Shown here piece by piece: positions 17,724 through 25,456 of a stretch of 64,000 nt of DNA. The position numbers and the translations under genes are program-made. The DNA comes from Rubrivirga marina (GTDB lineage Bacteria; Bacteroidota; Rhodothermia; Rhodothermales; Rubricoccaceae): the NCBI RefSeq assembly GCF_002283365.1, contig NZ_MQWD01000001.1:67948-131947 (forward strand), in the 5' to 3' direction. Under the pieces are notes generated by a model. That model searched no databases and was not told the origin of the DNA. It saw only the letters and a program-made list of their open reading frames with translations. Within the stretch, counting starts at the first letter, position 1; each line of letters opens with the position of its first letter.

Positions 17724-18569
17724 ATGACGTCCCCGACGCCCCCCGCCTCGTTCGACCCTGACGCCTTCGCCGACGACGTCGCGGCCCGGCGCCGCGCCCA
17801 CGTCGAGCGGGCCCCGTCCGTCGACCTCGCCGAGGCCGTCGTCGACGGCGCGCTCGCGCTCCTCTTCCCGGCCTTCGCCGCCGAGCGGCCGGGCGACGTC
17901 CGCGTCGAGGTCGGCCGGTTCCGGTCGCTCGCCCGCGACCTCCTGGCGCCCGTCGCGCCCGACCACGCCGAGGCCCTCGCCGACTGCCTGCTCGCCGCGC
18001 TCCCCGACCTCCGGGAGCGGCTCGAGGAGGACGCCCGTGCGACGGCCGCCGGCGACCCGGCCGCCGAGAGCGTCGAGGAGGTCGTCCTCGCCTACCCCGG
18101 CTTCACCGCCACGGCCGTCCACCGGATCGCGCACGCGCTCTACGGGCACGGCGTCCCGCTCGTCCCGCGCGTGCTGGCGGAGGTCGCCCACCGGCGGACG
18201 GGCGTCGACATCCACCCGGGCGCCCAGATCGGGCGGGCCTTCGCCGTCGACCACGGGACGGGCGTCGTGATCGGCGAGACGGCCGTCGTGGGCGACCGCG
18301 TGCGGGTGTTCCAGGGCGTCACGCTCGGCGCCCTCTTCGTCGACAAGGGCCTCGCGCGGACCAAGCGGCACCCGACGGTCGAGGACGACGTCGTGCTCTA
18401 CGCCAACGCGACGGTCCTCGGCGGCGAGACCGTCGTCGGGGCCGGGAGCGTGATCGGCGGCAACGTGTGGCTCACGCGGTCGGTGCCGCCCGGCTCCGTC
18501 GTCACGCACGTGGCCCGGCTCCGCACGCAGGACGGCCAGACTCAGGCGATGCCGGAATACGTCATCTGA
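17724..18569 (+). CDS. cysE: Serine O-acetyltransferase (CysE/EpsC type)
   Basis: A 281-residue enzyme that makes O-acetylserine from serine and acetyl-CoA, the first step of cysteine synthesis. A helical N-terminal half is followed by a left-handed hexapeptide-repeat domain (about 160-265). The active-site stretch reads YPGFTATAVHRIAH, then DIHPGAQIGRAFAVDHGTG with the catalytic Asp/His and GVTLGALF. The length and the N-terminal extension match the EpsC-like form in Bacteroidota rather than the shorter plant type. cysK follows 84 bases downstream, so the pair can form the cysteine synthase route and possibly the CysE-CysK complex. Confidence 0.93.
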   Translation: MTSPTPPASFDPDAFADDVAARRRAHVERAPSVDLAEAVVDGALALLFPAFAAERPGDVRVEVGRFRSLARDLLAPVAPDHAEALADCLLAALPDLRERLEEDARATAAGDPAAESVEEVVLAYPGFTATAVHRIAHALYGHGVPLVPRVLAEVAHRRTGVDIHPGAQIGRAFAVDHGTGVVIGETAVVGDRVRVFQGVTLGALFVDKGLARTKRHPTVEDDVVLYANATVLGGETVVGAGSVIGGNVWLTRSVPPGSVVTHVARLRTQDGQTQAMPEYVI

Positions 18570-18590
18570 GGCGACCGCGCAGGCCGATGG

Positions 18591-18602
18591 TCGTTTGAAC
18601 GA
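18591..18602. promoter_or_regulatory. Short inverted repeat TCGTT-TG-AACGA before cysK
   Basis: A 5+2+5 inverted repeat about 50 bases upstream of the cysK start in the cysE-cysK gap. It could be an operator for cysteine control or chance, as the arms are short. Confidence 0.25.
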
Positions 18603-18653
18603 ACAAGCAGATCCAACCTCCTCTCGTCACCGGGCGGTCCCGCCCTCCCTCCT

Positions 18654-19598
18654 ATGCCTCTCGACAGCATCCTCGCCGCCATCGGCGGCACGCCCCACGT
18701 CCAGATCAACCGGCTCTACGGCCCGGACGCCCGCGTCTGGATGAAGCTGGAGCGCCAGAACCCCGGCGGCTCCATCAAGGACCGGATCGCGCTCGCCATG
18801 ATCGAGGCCGCCGAGGCGAGCGGCGACCTGAAGCCCGGCGGGACGATCGTCGAGCCGACGAGCGGCAACACGGGCGTCGGCCTCGCGATGGTCGGCGCCG
18901 TCAAGGGCTACCGCGTGATCCTGACGATGCCCGAGTCGATGTCGGTCGAGCGGCGGACGCTCATGGCGGCCTACGGCGCCGAGTTCGTCCTGACGCCCGC
19001 GACGGGCGGGATGAAGGGCGCCATCGAGGGCGCTGAAAAGGTGCTCGCCGAGACCGAGGGCGCCTGGATGCCGCAGCAGTTCGAGAACCCGGCCAACCCG
19101 CGCGTGCACGAGGAGACGACCGCCCAGGAGATCCTCGACGACTTCCCCGACGGCCTCGACGCGATCGTGACGGGCGTCGGCACGGGCGGCCACATCACGG
19201 GCGTCGCCCGCGTGCTCAAGCGCGAGTGGCCGGACCTGAAGGTGTTCGCCGTCGAGCCCGACGCCTCGCCGGTCATCAACGGCGGCGACCCCGGCCCGCA
19301 CCCGATCCAGGGCATCGGCGCCGGCTTCATCCCGAAGAACCTCGACACGGACCTGCTCGACGGCACGATCCGCGTGACGGGCGACGAAGCGAAGGCCTTC
19401 GCCCGGCGCGCGGCGAAGGAAGAAGGCCTGCTCGTCGGCATCTCATCAGGCGCCTCGCTGGCCGCGACAGAGAAGGCCCTGGCCGACCTCCCCGACGGCG
19501 CGCGCGTCCTGACGATGTGCTACGACACTGGCGAGCGGTACCTCTCGGTCGAGGGCCTCTTCGAGATGCCCGAGCCCCGCGAGCACCCGCTCCCGTAG
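18654..19598 (+). CDS. cysK: Cysteine synthase A (O-acetylserine sulfhydrylase)
   Basis: A 314-residue PLP enzyme that converts O-acetylserine and sulfide to cysteine. The PLP lysine is K42 in [12 protein letters not shown]. The substrate loop [11 protein letters not shown] (about 66-76) and the phosphate-binding [13 protein letters not shown] are intact, as is GISSGAS near the C-terminus. Its length is right for CysK. It lies 84 bases behind cysE on the same strand. Convergent with the SDR at 19638; a palindromic repeat separates the two genes. Confidence 0.95.
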   Translation: MPLDSILAAIGGTPHVQINRLYGPDARVWMKLERQNPGGSIKDRIALAMIEAAEASGDLKPGGTIVEPTSGNTGVGLAMVGAVKGYRVILTMPESMSVERRTLMAAYGAEFVLTPATGGMKGAIEGAEKVLAETEGAWMPQQFENPANPRVHEETTAQEILDDFPDGLDAIVTGVGTGGHITGVARVLKREWPDLKVFAVEPDASPVINGGDPGPHPIQGIGAGFIPKNLDTDLLDGTIRVTGDEAKAFARRAAKEEGLLVGISSGASLAATEKALADLPDGARVLTMCYDTGERYLSVEGLFEMPEPREHPLP

Positions 19599-19611
19599 CG
19601 CCCCACTCCCT

Positions 19612-19631
19612 CCGCCTCGGCGCCGAGGCGG
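19612..19631. repeat. Palindromic repeat copy between convergent genes, 2-base centre
   Basis: CCGCCTCGGCGCCGAGGCGG in the 39-base gap between the cysK and SDR stops. Placement suits a two-way transcription stop. Confidence 0.8.
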
Positions 19632-19637
19632 GCCGGG

Positions 19638-20471
19638 TCAGCCGCGCCCGAGCCGGTCGGCGCCCTTTCTCAGGACCCGCCAGTAGCGGACCGGCATCAG
19701 CCGCTGCAGGAGCGCGCCGGACCGCGCGCCGCTCGCGACGAGCAGCCGTGGCGAGCGCTTCTCGATGGCGTCCGCGATGGCCTCGCCGACCGCCTCGGGC
19801 GGCGTCCGGAGGAACTGGCGCTCGAAGGCGGCCTGCTTCCGCGCGACCTCGTCGGCGTCGGCGCCGGCCGCGACGCGGGCGCTCGTCGAGATGGCCGTCG
19901 CCACGCCGCCGGGGTGGACGACCGTCACGCCGACGCCCGTCCCCTCCAGCTCGTGCCGGAGCGCCTCGCTGAACCCGCGGACGGCGAACTTCGACGCCGC
20001 GTAGGCCGCCTGCTCGGCCGGCGCGATGATCCCGAACAGGCTCGACAGGTTCGCGATCTGCGCCTCGCCCGCCGCCCGGAGGTGCGGCAGGAACGCTTTC
20101 GTGAGGCCGACGAGGCCGAAAAAGTTGATCTCCATCAGCCAGCGGACCTCGTCCATCGAGACCTCCTCGACCCGGCCCGCGAGCGCCACCCCGGCCGCGT
20201 TCACGAGGACCGATACGCGGCCGTGCTCCGCCATCACCGAGTCCGGCAGCGCCGCGACCGCGCCCGCCTCGGCGACGTCGAGGACGTGCTCGCTCACGGC
20301 GACGCCCAGGTCCCGAGCGGTGTCGGCGGTGGCGCGGAGCCCGTCGGCGTCGCGGTCGACGAGGGCGAGCGCGCAGCCGCGGCGGGCGAGCGCGAGTGCC
20401 GTCGCCCGTCCGATGCCCGAGGCGGCCCCGGTCACGACGGCGACGCCGGAGGCGAGGCCGAGGCGCGTCAT
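19638..20471 (-). CDS. SDR dehydrogenase coupled to the monooxygenase-esterase gene
   Basis: A 277-residue classical SDR. The cofactor motif is TGAASGIGRATA (15-26), then NAAG, the Ser in NLSSLFG and YAASK. A basic extended C-terminus (KRSPRLLVASGARSG...) is typical of the SDRs found beside flavin monooxygenases. Its ATG overlaps the stop of the preceding monooxygenase-esterase gene by four bases (ATGA), so the two are almost surely translated together. By that context it may oxidise a secondary alcohol to the ketone used by the monooxygenase, or handle the alcohol released by the esterase. Direction and substrate are inference. Confidence 0.87.
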   Translation of the reverse strand: MTRLGLASGVAVVTGAASGIGRATALALARRGCALALVDRDADGLRATADTARDLGVAVSEHVLDVAEAGAVAALPDSVMAEHGRVSVLVNAAGVALAGRVEEVSMDEVRWLMEINFFGLVGLTKAFLPHLRAAGEAQIANLSSLFGIIAPAEQAAYAASKFAVRGFSEALRHELEGTGVGVTVVHPGGVATAISTSARVAAGADADEVARKQAAFERQFLRTPPEAVGEAIADAIEKRSPRLLVASGARSGALLQRLMPVRYWRVLRKGADRLGRG

Positions 20472-23047
20472 GCCGGGACGGCGACGGCGTGCTCCGCCAC
20501 GAACCAGCGCCAGCGGCGGAAGGCGGCGACCGTCGCCCGCCTGGCGCCGCGGCTGATGGGCGCGAGGTGGAGAAACCCGTGCGGCAGGCTCGCCTGGCGG
20601 TAGAGCGCCGTCGGCGTGCCGGCGGCCTTGAGGGCGCGGGCATACGCCTCCCCCTCATCCCGGAGCACGTCGAACCCGGCCGTCACGACAAACGCGGGCG
20701 CCAGACCGTCGAGCCGGCCGTAGAGAGGCGAGACACGAGGATCGTCCTCTGGCACGGCGCCCTGCGTGTAGACGTCGAAGAACGCCCGGCGGAGCCCGTC
20801 CGGGAGGAGGTAGCCGTCGAACCGGCGCCGCGACGGCCGGTCGGTCGGGTGGTCGGTGGCCGGGTAGATCAGGAGCTGGGCGACGGGCGGCGCGTCGGCG
20901 CGCGTGGCCTGGGCGACGCCGGCCGCGAGGGTCCCGCCCGCGCTGTCGCCACCGACGGCGACCCGGTCCGGGTTGGCGCCGAGGCGAGCGGCCTCGCGCT
21001 GCGCCCACCGAAAAACGCCGACGGCGTCGTCGAAGGCGGCGGGGAATGGGTGCTCGGGCGCGAGCCGGTAGGCCACGCTCAGGACGGCGTGCCCGGCCTG
21101 CCGGCACAGCAGCCGGCACGGCTCGTCGTGCGTGTCGAGGTCGCCCTCGACGAACCCGCCGCCGTGGAGGTAGACCACGAGCGGCGGCGGCCCGTCGGCG
21201 TGCTCGGGCGTGTAGAGCCGGGCGTCGAGCGGGCCGGCGTCGCCCTCCACCCAGAGGTCGCGGACGCCCCCGACACGCGTCGGCGTGCCGGTGATGCCCA
21301 GGACGTCGCGGCGGTACCCGGCGCGCGCCGTGGCGGGATCGTGGCGGACGAGCGGGACGGTGTTCGGGCGCGGGTGGAGTGCGAGCGCGAGGTGGACCGC
21401 CGGGTCGAGCCGCTGGCCGTCGACCTCGGGCGGAGGGCCGCCGGCGAGCGCGACCTGGGCCGCCTCGGGGAGCCGGGCGGCGGCCCGGGCGGCGGCCCCG
21501 AGCGCGCGGTCTCCGAGTGCCGGCTCGGTCTGGGGCGCCTCGCGGAGAGACGGCGGCGGGCCGGCCTGGCCATCGCCCGACGTCGCCCAGCGCGGGCGGA
21601 GGCGGTACTCGTCGGGGTCGAACGGCTCGACGCGGCGGCGGAACGCCGGGACGGAGCCCGGCCACAGCGCCGCGTTCCGCCCCGTCTCGTCGAGGTACCA
21701 CGACGCGCAGCCGCCGGCCGTCCAAACGGTGTCCTCCGCCATCCGGTCGACCTCGGCGACCCACGCCGCCTGCGCCTCCGCCTTCGGCTCGACCGCCGCG
21801 AGGTCGCGCGCGTCCATCGCCCTCAATGCGCCCACGACGTGCTCGATCTGGGCCTCCGCCATCAGCACCACCGACGAGTGTCCGAGGCCGGTGTTCGGCC
21901 CCTGGAGCAGGAAGAAGTTCGGGAAGCCGGCGACCGTCGTGCCGAGGTGCGCCGTCGGGCTCGCGCCCCAAACGTCGGCCAGCCGGCGGCCGTCGCGCCC
22001 GGCGACGTACCGGGCGAACGGGAGGTCGGTCACGTAAAAGCCCGTCGCGAGCACGATCACGTCGGTCGGCCGCTCGACGCCGTCGGCGCCGACCGTCGCG
22101 TGCGGGAGGATGGTCTGGAGCGCGCCGTCGACGACGGTCACGTCGGGCTGCGTGAGGGCCGGGTAGTAGTCGTCGGACAGGAGGATCCGCTTGCAGCCGA
22201 GCCGGTAGTCGGGTGTGAGGACGCGCCGGAGCTCGGGGTCGCGGACCTGCTGGCGGAGGCGCCGGAGCATGACGCGCTCGACCTGCCGCGCGAGGCGGGG
22301 GTGGCGGAAGGGCAGCCCGTTGGCCTCGTGGTAGCCAAAGAGCGTGCGCCGGAGGAGGCCCTGGAGGCCTGGCCGCTCGCGGAACCGCCGCCGCGTGGCG
22401 TCGCCGAACGGCGCGTCGCGTCGCGGGATGACCCACGCCGGCGTCCGCTGGTACACGATCATCTCGCCCACGCGCGGCTGGATCGCGGGGATCACCTGGA
22501 TCGCCGAGGCGCCCGTCCCCACGACCGCCACCCGCTTCCCGTCGAGGGCGACCGACTCGTCCCAGCGCGCCGTGTGCATGACCTCCCCCGCGAAGCCGCC
22601 GAGGCCGGGAATGTCGGGGAGCTTCGGCTCGGCGAGCGCGCCCGGCGCGGCGACGAGAACGTCGGCGGTGACGTCGCCCCCGCTCGTCTCGATGCGCCAG
22701 CGGGCCGCCGCGTCGTCCCAGGCCGCCTCGGTCACGGCGTGGCCGAACCGGACGCGCGGCATCACGCCGAACCGCTCGGCGACGTCCTCGAGGTAGGCCC
22801 GGATCTCGGGCTGACGCGAGTAGCGGCGGCTCCAGTCGGGGTTCGGGGCGAACGAGAACGCGTAGAGGTGGCTCTGCACGTCGCACGCCGCGCCGGGGTA
22901 CGTGTTGTCGCGCCAGACGCCGCCGACGGTGTCGGCCCGTTCGAGCACGACGAGATCGTCGACGCCCTCTCGGAGGAGGCGGACGGCCGCGCCGATGCCG
23001 GCGAACCCGGTGCCGATGACGGCGACGCGGTGATGAGGAACAGACAT
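20468..23047 (-). CDS. Fusion: Baeyer-Villiger-type flavin monooxygenase + HSL-type (GDSAG) esterase
   Basis: An 859-residue, two-enzyme protein. Residues 1-485 form a flavin monooxygenase: FAD motif GTGFAGIGAA (12-21), Baeyer-Villiger fingerprint FAGEVMHTARWD (152-163) and NADPH motif GTGASA (177-182). After a Pro/Ala-rich linker and helical stretch (about 490-600), residues 600-859 are an HSL-family esterase: HGGG (628-631), nucleophile S702 in GGDSAGG, D793 in GFDVLRDEG and H823 in LPHGF. The natural reading is ketone to ester or lactone, then hydrolysis, in one polypeptide. The start at 23047 is chosen because the FAD motif follows at once. A predicted operator lies 7 bases upstream; the stop overlaps the SDR start. 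Confidence 0.88.
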   Translation of the reverse strand: MSVPHHRVAVIGTGFAGIGAAVRLLREGVDDLVVLERADTVGGVWRDNTYPGAACDVQSHLYAFSFAPNPDWSRRYSRQPEIRAYLEDVAERFGVMPRVRFGHAVTEAAWDDAAARWRIETSGGDVTADVLVAAPGALAEPKLPDIPGLGGFAGEVMHTARWDESVALDGKRVAVVGTGASAIQVIPAIQPRVGEMIVYQRTPAWVIPRRDAPFGDATRRRFRERPGLQGLLRRTLFGYHEANGLPFRHPRLARQVERVMLRRLRQQVRDPELRRVLTPDYRLGCKRILLSDDYYPALTQPDVTVVDGALQTILPHATVGADGVERPTDVIVLATGFYVTDLPFARYVAGRDGRRLADVWGASPTAHLGTTVAGFPNFFLLQGPNTGLGHSSVVLMAEAQIEHVVGALRAMDARDLAAVEPKAEAQAAWVAEVDRMAEDTVWTAGGCASWYLDETGRNAALWPGSVPAFRRRVEPFDPDEYRLRPRWATSGDGQAGPPPSLREAPQTEPALGDRALGAAARAAARLPEAAQVALAGGPPPEVDGQRLDPAVHLALALHPRPNTVPLVRHDPATARAGYRRDVLGITGTPTRVGGVRDLWVEGDAGPLDARLYTPEHADGPPPLVVYLHGGGFVEGDLDTHDEPCRLLCRQAGHAVLSVAYRLAPEHPFPAAFDDAVGVFRWAQREAARLGANPDRVAVGGDSAGGTLAAGVAQATRADAPPVAQLLIYPATDHPTDRPSRRRFDGYLLPDGLRRAFFDVYTQGAVPEDDPRVSPLYGRLDGLAPAFVVTAGFDVLRDEGEAYARALKAAGTPTALYRQASLPHGFLHLAPISRGARRATVAAFRRWRWFVAEHAVAVPA

Positions 23048-23053
23048 CGACAG

Positions 23054-23068
23054 GTGAACAGCGTTTCG
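23054..23068. promoter_or_regulatory. Predicted operator GTGAACAGCGTTTCG (site 3 of 3)
   Basis: Core TGAAC-AGC-GTTTC matches the CTRAAC-NNN-GTTYAG sites at 11090 and 14001 except at the two outer positions on each side. It ends 7 bases before the start codon of the monooxygenase-esterase gene (minus strand), a good place for a repressor. Confidence 0.5.
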
Positions 23069-23120
23069 GGGGAGGATACCCTGGGCCCCCGCCGGCGTTC
23101 TCGGTCCGGGCCGTCTCCCT

Positions 23121-23138
23121 CCACCTCGGCGCCGAACC
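23121..23138. repeat. Decayed palindromic repeat copy before thrS
   Basis: CCACCTCGG-CG-CCGAACC: left arm with one change, right arm cut short. The remaining 218-base gap between the monooxygenase-esterase gene and thrS shows no gene. Confidence 0.4.
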
Positions 23139-23265
23139 ATCAGGTCGACGCAGTCAGGCGGGCCAGGCCGCAGGCGGCGGTTCTCGCGGCCTCTTCGCCC
23201 GCGCCCCGGAGCCGTCCGGGCCGGGGCCGGTAGCTTTCGGCCCCGGCCTCCGTTTCCGCCTCCCG

Positions 23266-25326
23266 ATGCAGATCACGCTCCCCGACGGCTCCACCCGCGA
23301 CCTTCCCGACGGCGCGACCGGCCGCGACCTCGCCCAGGACATCTCCGCCGGCCTCGCCCGTGCCGCGCTGGCCGTCGAGGTCGACGGCGAGGTCCGCGAC
23401 CTCGACCGCCCGCTCCCCGACGGCGCGACGGTCTCGATCCTGACGTGGGACTCGGAGGGCGGCAAGGCCGCCTTCTGGCACTCGTCGGCGCACCTCATGG
23501 CCGAGGCGCTGGAGGCGCTCTACCCGGGCGTGAAGCTCGGCATCGGCCCGGCCATCGAGAGCGGGTTCTACTACGACGTGGACCTGAGCAGGACCGACCA
23601 TCCGGTCCTCTCGGCCGACGACCTGCCCGAGATCGAGAAGAAGATGATCGAGTTGGCGCGGCAGGACAGCGCCTTCGAGCGGCGCGACGTCCCGAAGGCC
23701 GAGGCCGTCGCCCACTTCGAGGCGAAGGGCGACCCGTACAAGCTGGAGCTCCTGGAGGGCCTGGAGGACGGCGCGATCACGTTCTACACGCAGGGCGGCT
23801 TTACCGACCTCTGCCGCGGGCCCCACATCGCGAGCACCAAGCCGATCAAGGCCGTCAAGCTCCTCAACCTCGCCGGCGCCTACTGGCGCGGCGACGAGAG
23901 CCGCCCGCAGCTCACGCGGATCTACGGCGTGAGCTTCCCCAAGCAGAAGCTGCTGGAGGAGCACCTCGAGCGGCTGGAGCTGGCCAAGCAGCGCGACCAC
24001 CGGAAGCTGGGCCGCGAGCTCGAGCTGTTCATGTTCTCCGACAAGGTCGGGCCGGGCCTCCCGATCTGGCTCCCGAAGGGCGCCCGCCTCCGCGAGACGC
24101 TCGTCGACTTCCTCAAGGAGGAGCAGGTCAAGCGCGGCTACGAGCCCGTCGTGACGCCGCACATCGGGCGGCTGGAGCTGTACCGGACCTCGGGCCACTA
24201 CCCGTACTACAGCGACTCCCAGTTCCCGCCCATGTTCGAGAAGGGCGGCGCCTCCGGCTCTGCCGGCCTCGGCACCGAGGCGGAGGACGTCAGCGAGGGC
24301 GCGGAGATCGCCAACGCGGGCGACGGGACGGGCGCGGCGCCCGTCGTGGGCGATGAGCAGGGGTACCTGCTCAAGCCGATGAACTGCCCGCACCACACGC
24401 AGGTCTACGCCCACAAGCCCCACTCGTACCGCGACCTCCCGGTCCGCCTCGCCGAGTTCGGGACGGTCTACCGCTACGAGCAGTCGGGCGAGCTCGGCGG
24501 CCTCACGCGCGTCCGCGGCTTCACGCAGGACGACGCCCACATCTTCTGCACGCCGGCCCAGGTCAAGGACGAGTTCAAGAACGTGATCGACCTGACCCTG
24601 ACCGTGCTCAAGGCCCTCGCGTTCGAGGACTTCACGGCGCAGGTCTCGCTCCGCGACCCCGCCAACACCGAGAAGTACATCGGCGAGCCCGCGCAGTGGG
24701 ACGACGCCGAGCAGGCGATCCGCGAGGCCGCGGCCGAGATGGGGCTCGAGACGGTCGAGGAAGAGGGCGAGGCCGCCTTCTACGGCCCCAAGCTCGACTT
24801 CATGGTCAAGGACGCGCTCGGCCGGAAGTGGCAGCTCGGGACGGTCCAGCTCGACTACAACCTCCCGGAGCGGTTCGACCTGACGTACGTCGACGAGAAC
24901 GACGCCCGCGTCCGGCCGGTCATGATCCACCGCGCGCCGTTCGGGTCGCTGGAGCGGTTCGTGGGCGTCATGCTGGAGCACACGGGCGGCAACCTCCCGC
25001 TGTGGCTCGCGCCGACGCAGGTGAAGGTCCTCCCCATCACGGACGACCAGAACGCCTACGCGCAGTCCGTCGCCGCCGACCTCAAGGGGGCCGGCCTCCG
25101 CGTCGAGGTCGACACGCGCTCCGAGAAGGTCGGGCGGAAGATCCGCGACGCCGAGGTCGAGAAGGTCCCGGTCATGCTCATCGTGGGCCGCAGCGAGGCC
25201 GAGGCGGACACGGTCAGCGTCCGCCGCCACGGCCTCGGCGACGAGTCCGACCAGGGCACGAGCGAGGTCCCGGCCCTCCGCCAGTCGCTCCTCGACGAGA
25301 TCGCGCGCCAGCTCGGGCGGGCGTAG
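23266..25326 (+). CDS. thrS: Threonyl-tRNA synthetase with a lineage-specific insertion
   Basis: A 686-residue class II synthetase. A TGS domain (1-62, MQITLPDGSTRDLPDG) precedes the second additional domain (about 70-230), the catalytic core (about 260-560) and the anticodon-binding domain (about 565-686, KVLPITDDQNAYAQ). Zn ligands are C374 (KPMNCPHH), a His in RGFTQDDAHIFC and a His in MIHRAPFGSLER. Between motif 2-proximal SGHYPYYSDSQFPPMFEK and YLLKPMNCPHH about 37 extra residues (327-363, Gly/Ala/acidic) are present, beginning with GGASGSAGLGTEAED. This insertion is partly encoded by a copy of the palindromic repeat. It lies just before the strictly conserved Zn cysteine but at a loop, so the enzyme should still work. 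Confidence 0.95.
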   Translation: MQITLPDGSTRDLPDGATGRDLAQDISAGLARAALAVEVDGEVRDLDRPLPDGATVSILTWDSEGGKAAFWHSSAHLMAEALEALYPGVKLGIGPAIESGFYYDVDLSRTDHPVLSADDLPEIEKKMIELARQDSAFERRDVPKAEAVAHFEAKGDPYKLELLEGLEDGAITFYTQGGFTDLCRGPHIASTKPIKAVKLLNLAGAYWRGDESRPQLTRIYGVSFPKQKLLEEHLERLELAKQRDHRKLGRELELFMFSDKVGPGLPIWLPKGARLRETLVDFLKEEQVKRGYEPVVTPHIGRLELYRTSGHYPYYSDSQFPPMFEKGGASGSAGLGTEAEDVSEGAEIANAGDGTGAAPVVGDEQGYLLKPMNCPHHTQVYAHKPHSYRDLPVRLAEFGTVYRYEQSGELGGLTRVRGFTQDDAHIFCTPAQVKDEFKNVIDLTLTVLKALAFEDFTAQVSLRDPANTEKYIGEPAQWDDAEQAIREAAAEMGLETVEEEGEAAFYGPKLDFMVKDALGRKWQLGTVQLDYNLPERFDLTYVDENDARVRPVMIHRAPFGSLERFVGVMLEHTGGNLPLWLAPTQVKVLPITDDQNAYAQSVAADLKGAGLRVEVDTRSEKVGRKIRDAEVEKVPVMLIVGRSEAEADTVSVRRHGLGDESDQGTSEVPALRQSLLDEIARQLGRA
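24251..24286. repeat. Palindromic repeat inside thrS
   Basis: The core GCCTCGG-CA-CCGAGGC (24266-24281) sits inside a wider inverted repeat CCTCCG...CGGAGG (24251-24286). It is read in frame as GLGTEAE (334-340) in a loop insertion of threonyl-tRNA synthetase. Confidence 0.7.
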
Positions 25327-25456
25327 ACCGCGGCCTCGCCCCACGAAGACGCCGGGACCGGCCGCCTCGGTCGTCTCATCGCCGGGGCCGAGCGCCGGCC
25401 CGGCGACTCCGCGGGGCCCGTCAGGCGTAGGTTCAGCGCACCCTCCTGGCCCCCCC

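Noticed and set aside
25362-25392. CCGCCTCGG followed by GCCGAG after thrS
   Set aside because: The right arm is incomplete and offset; could be a remnant but cannot be separated from GC-rich background.
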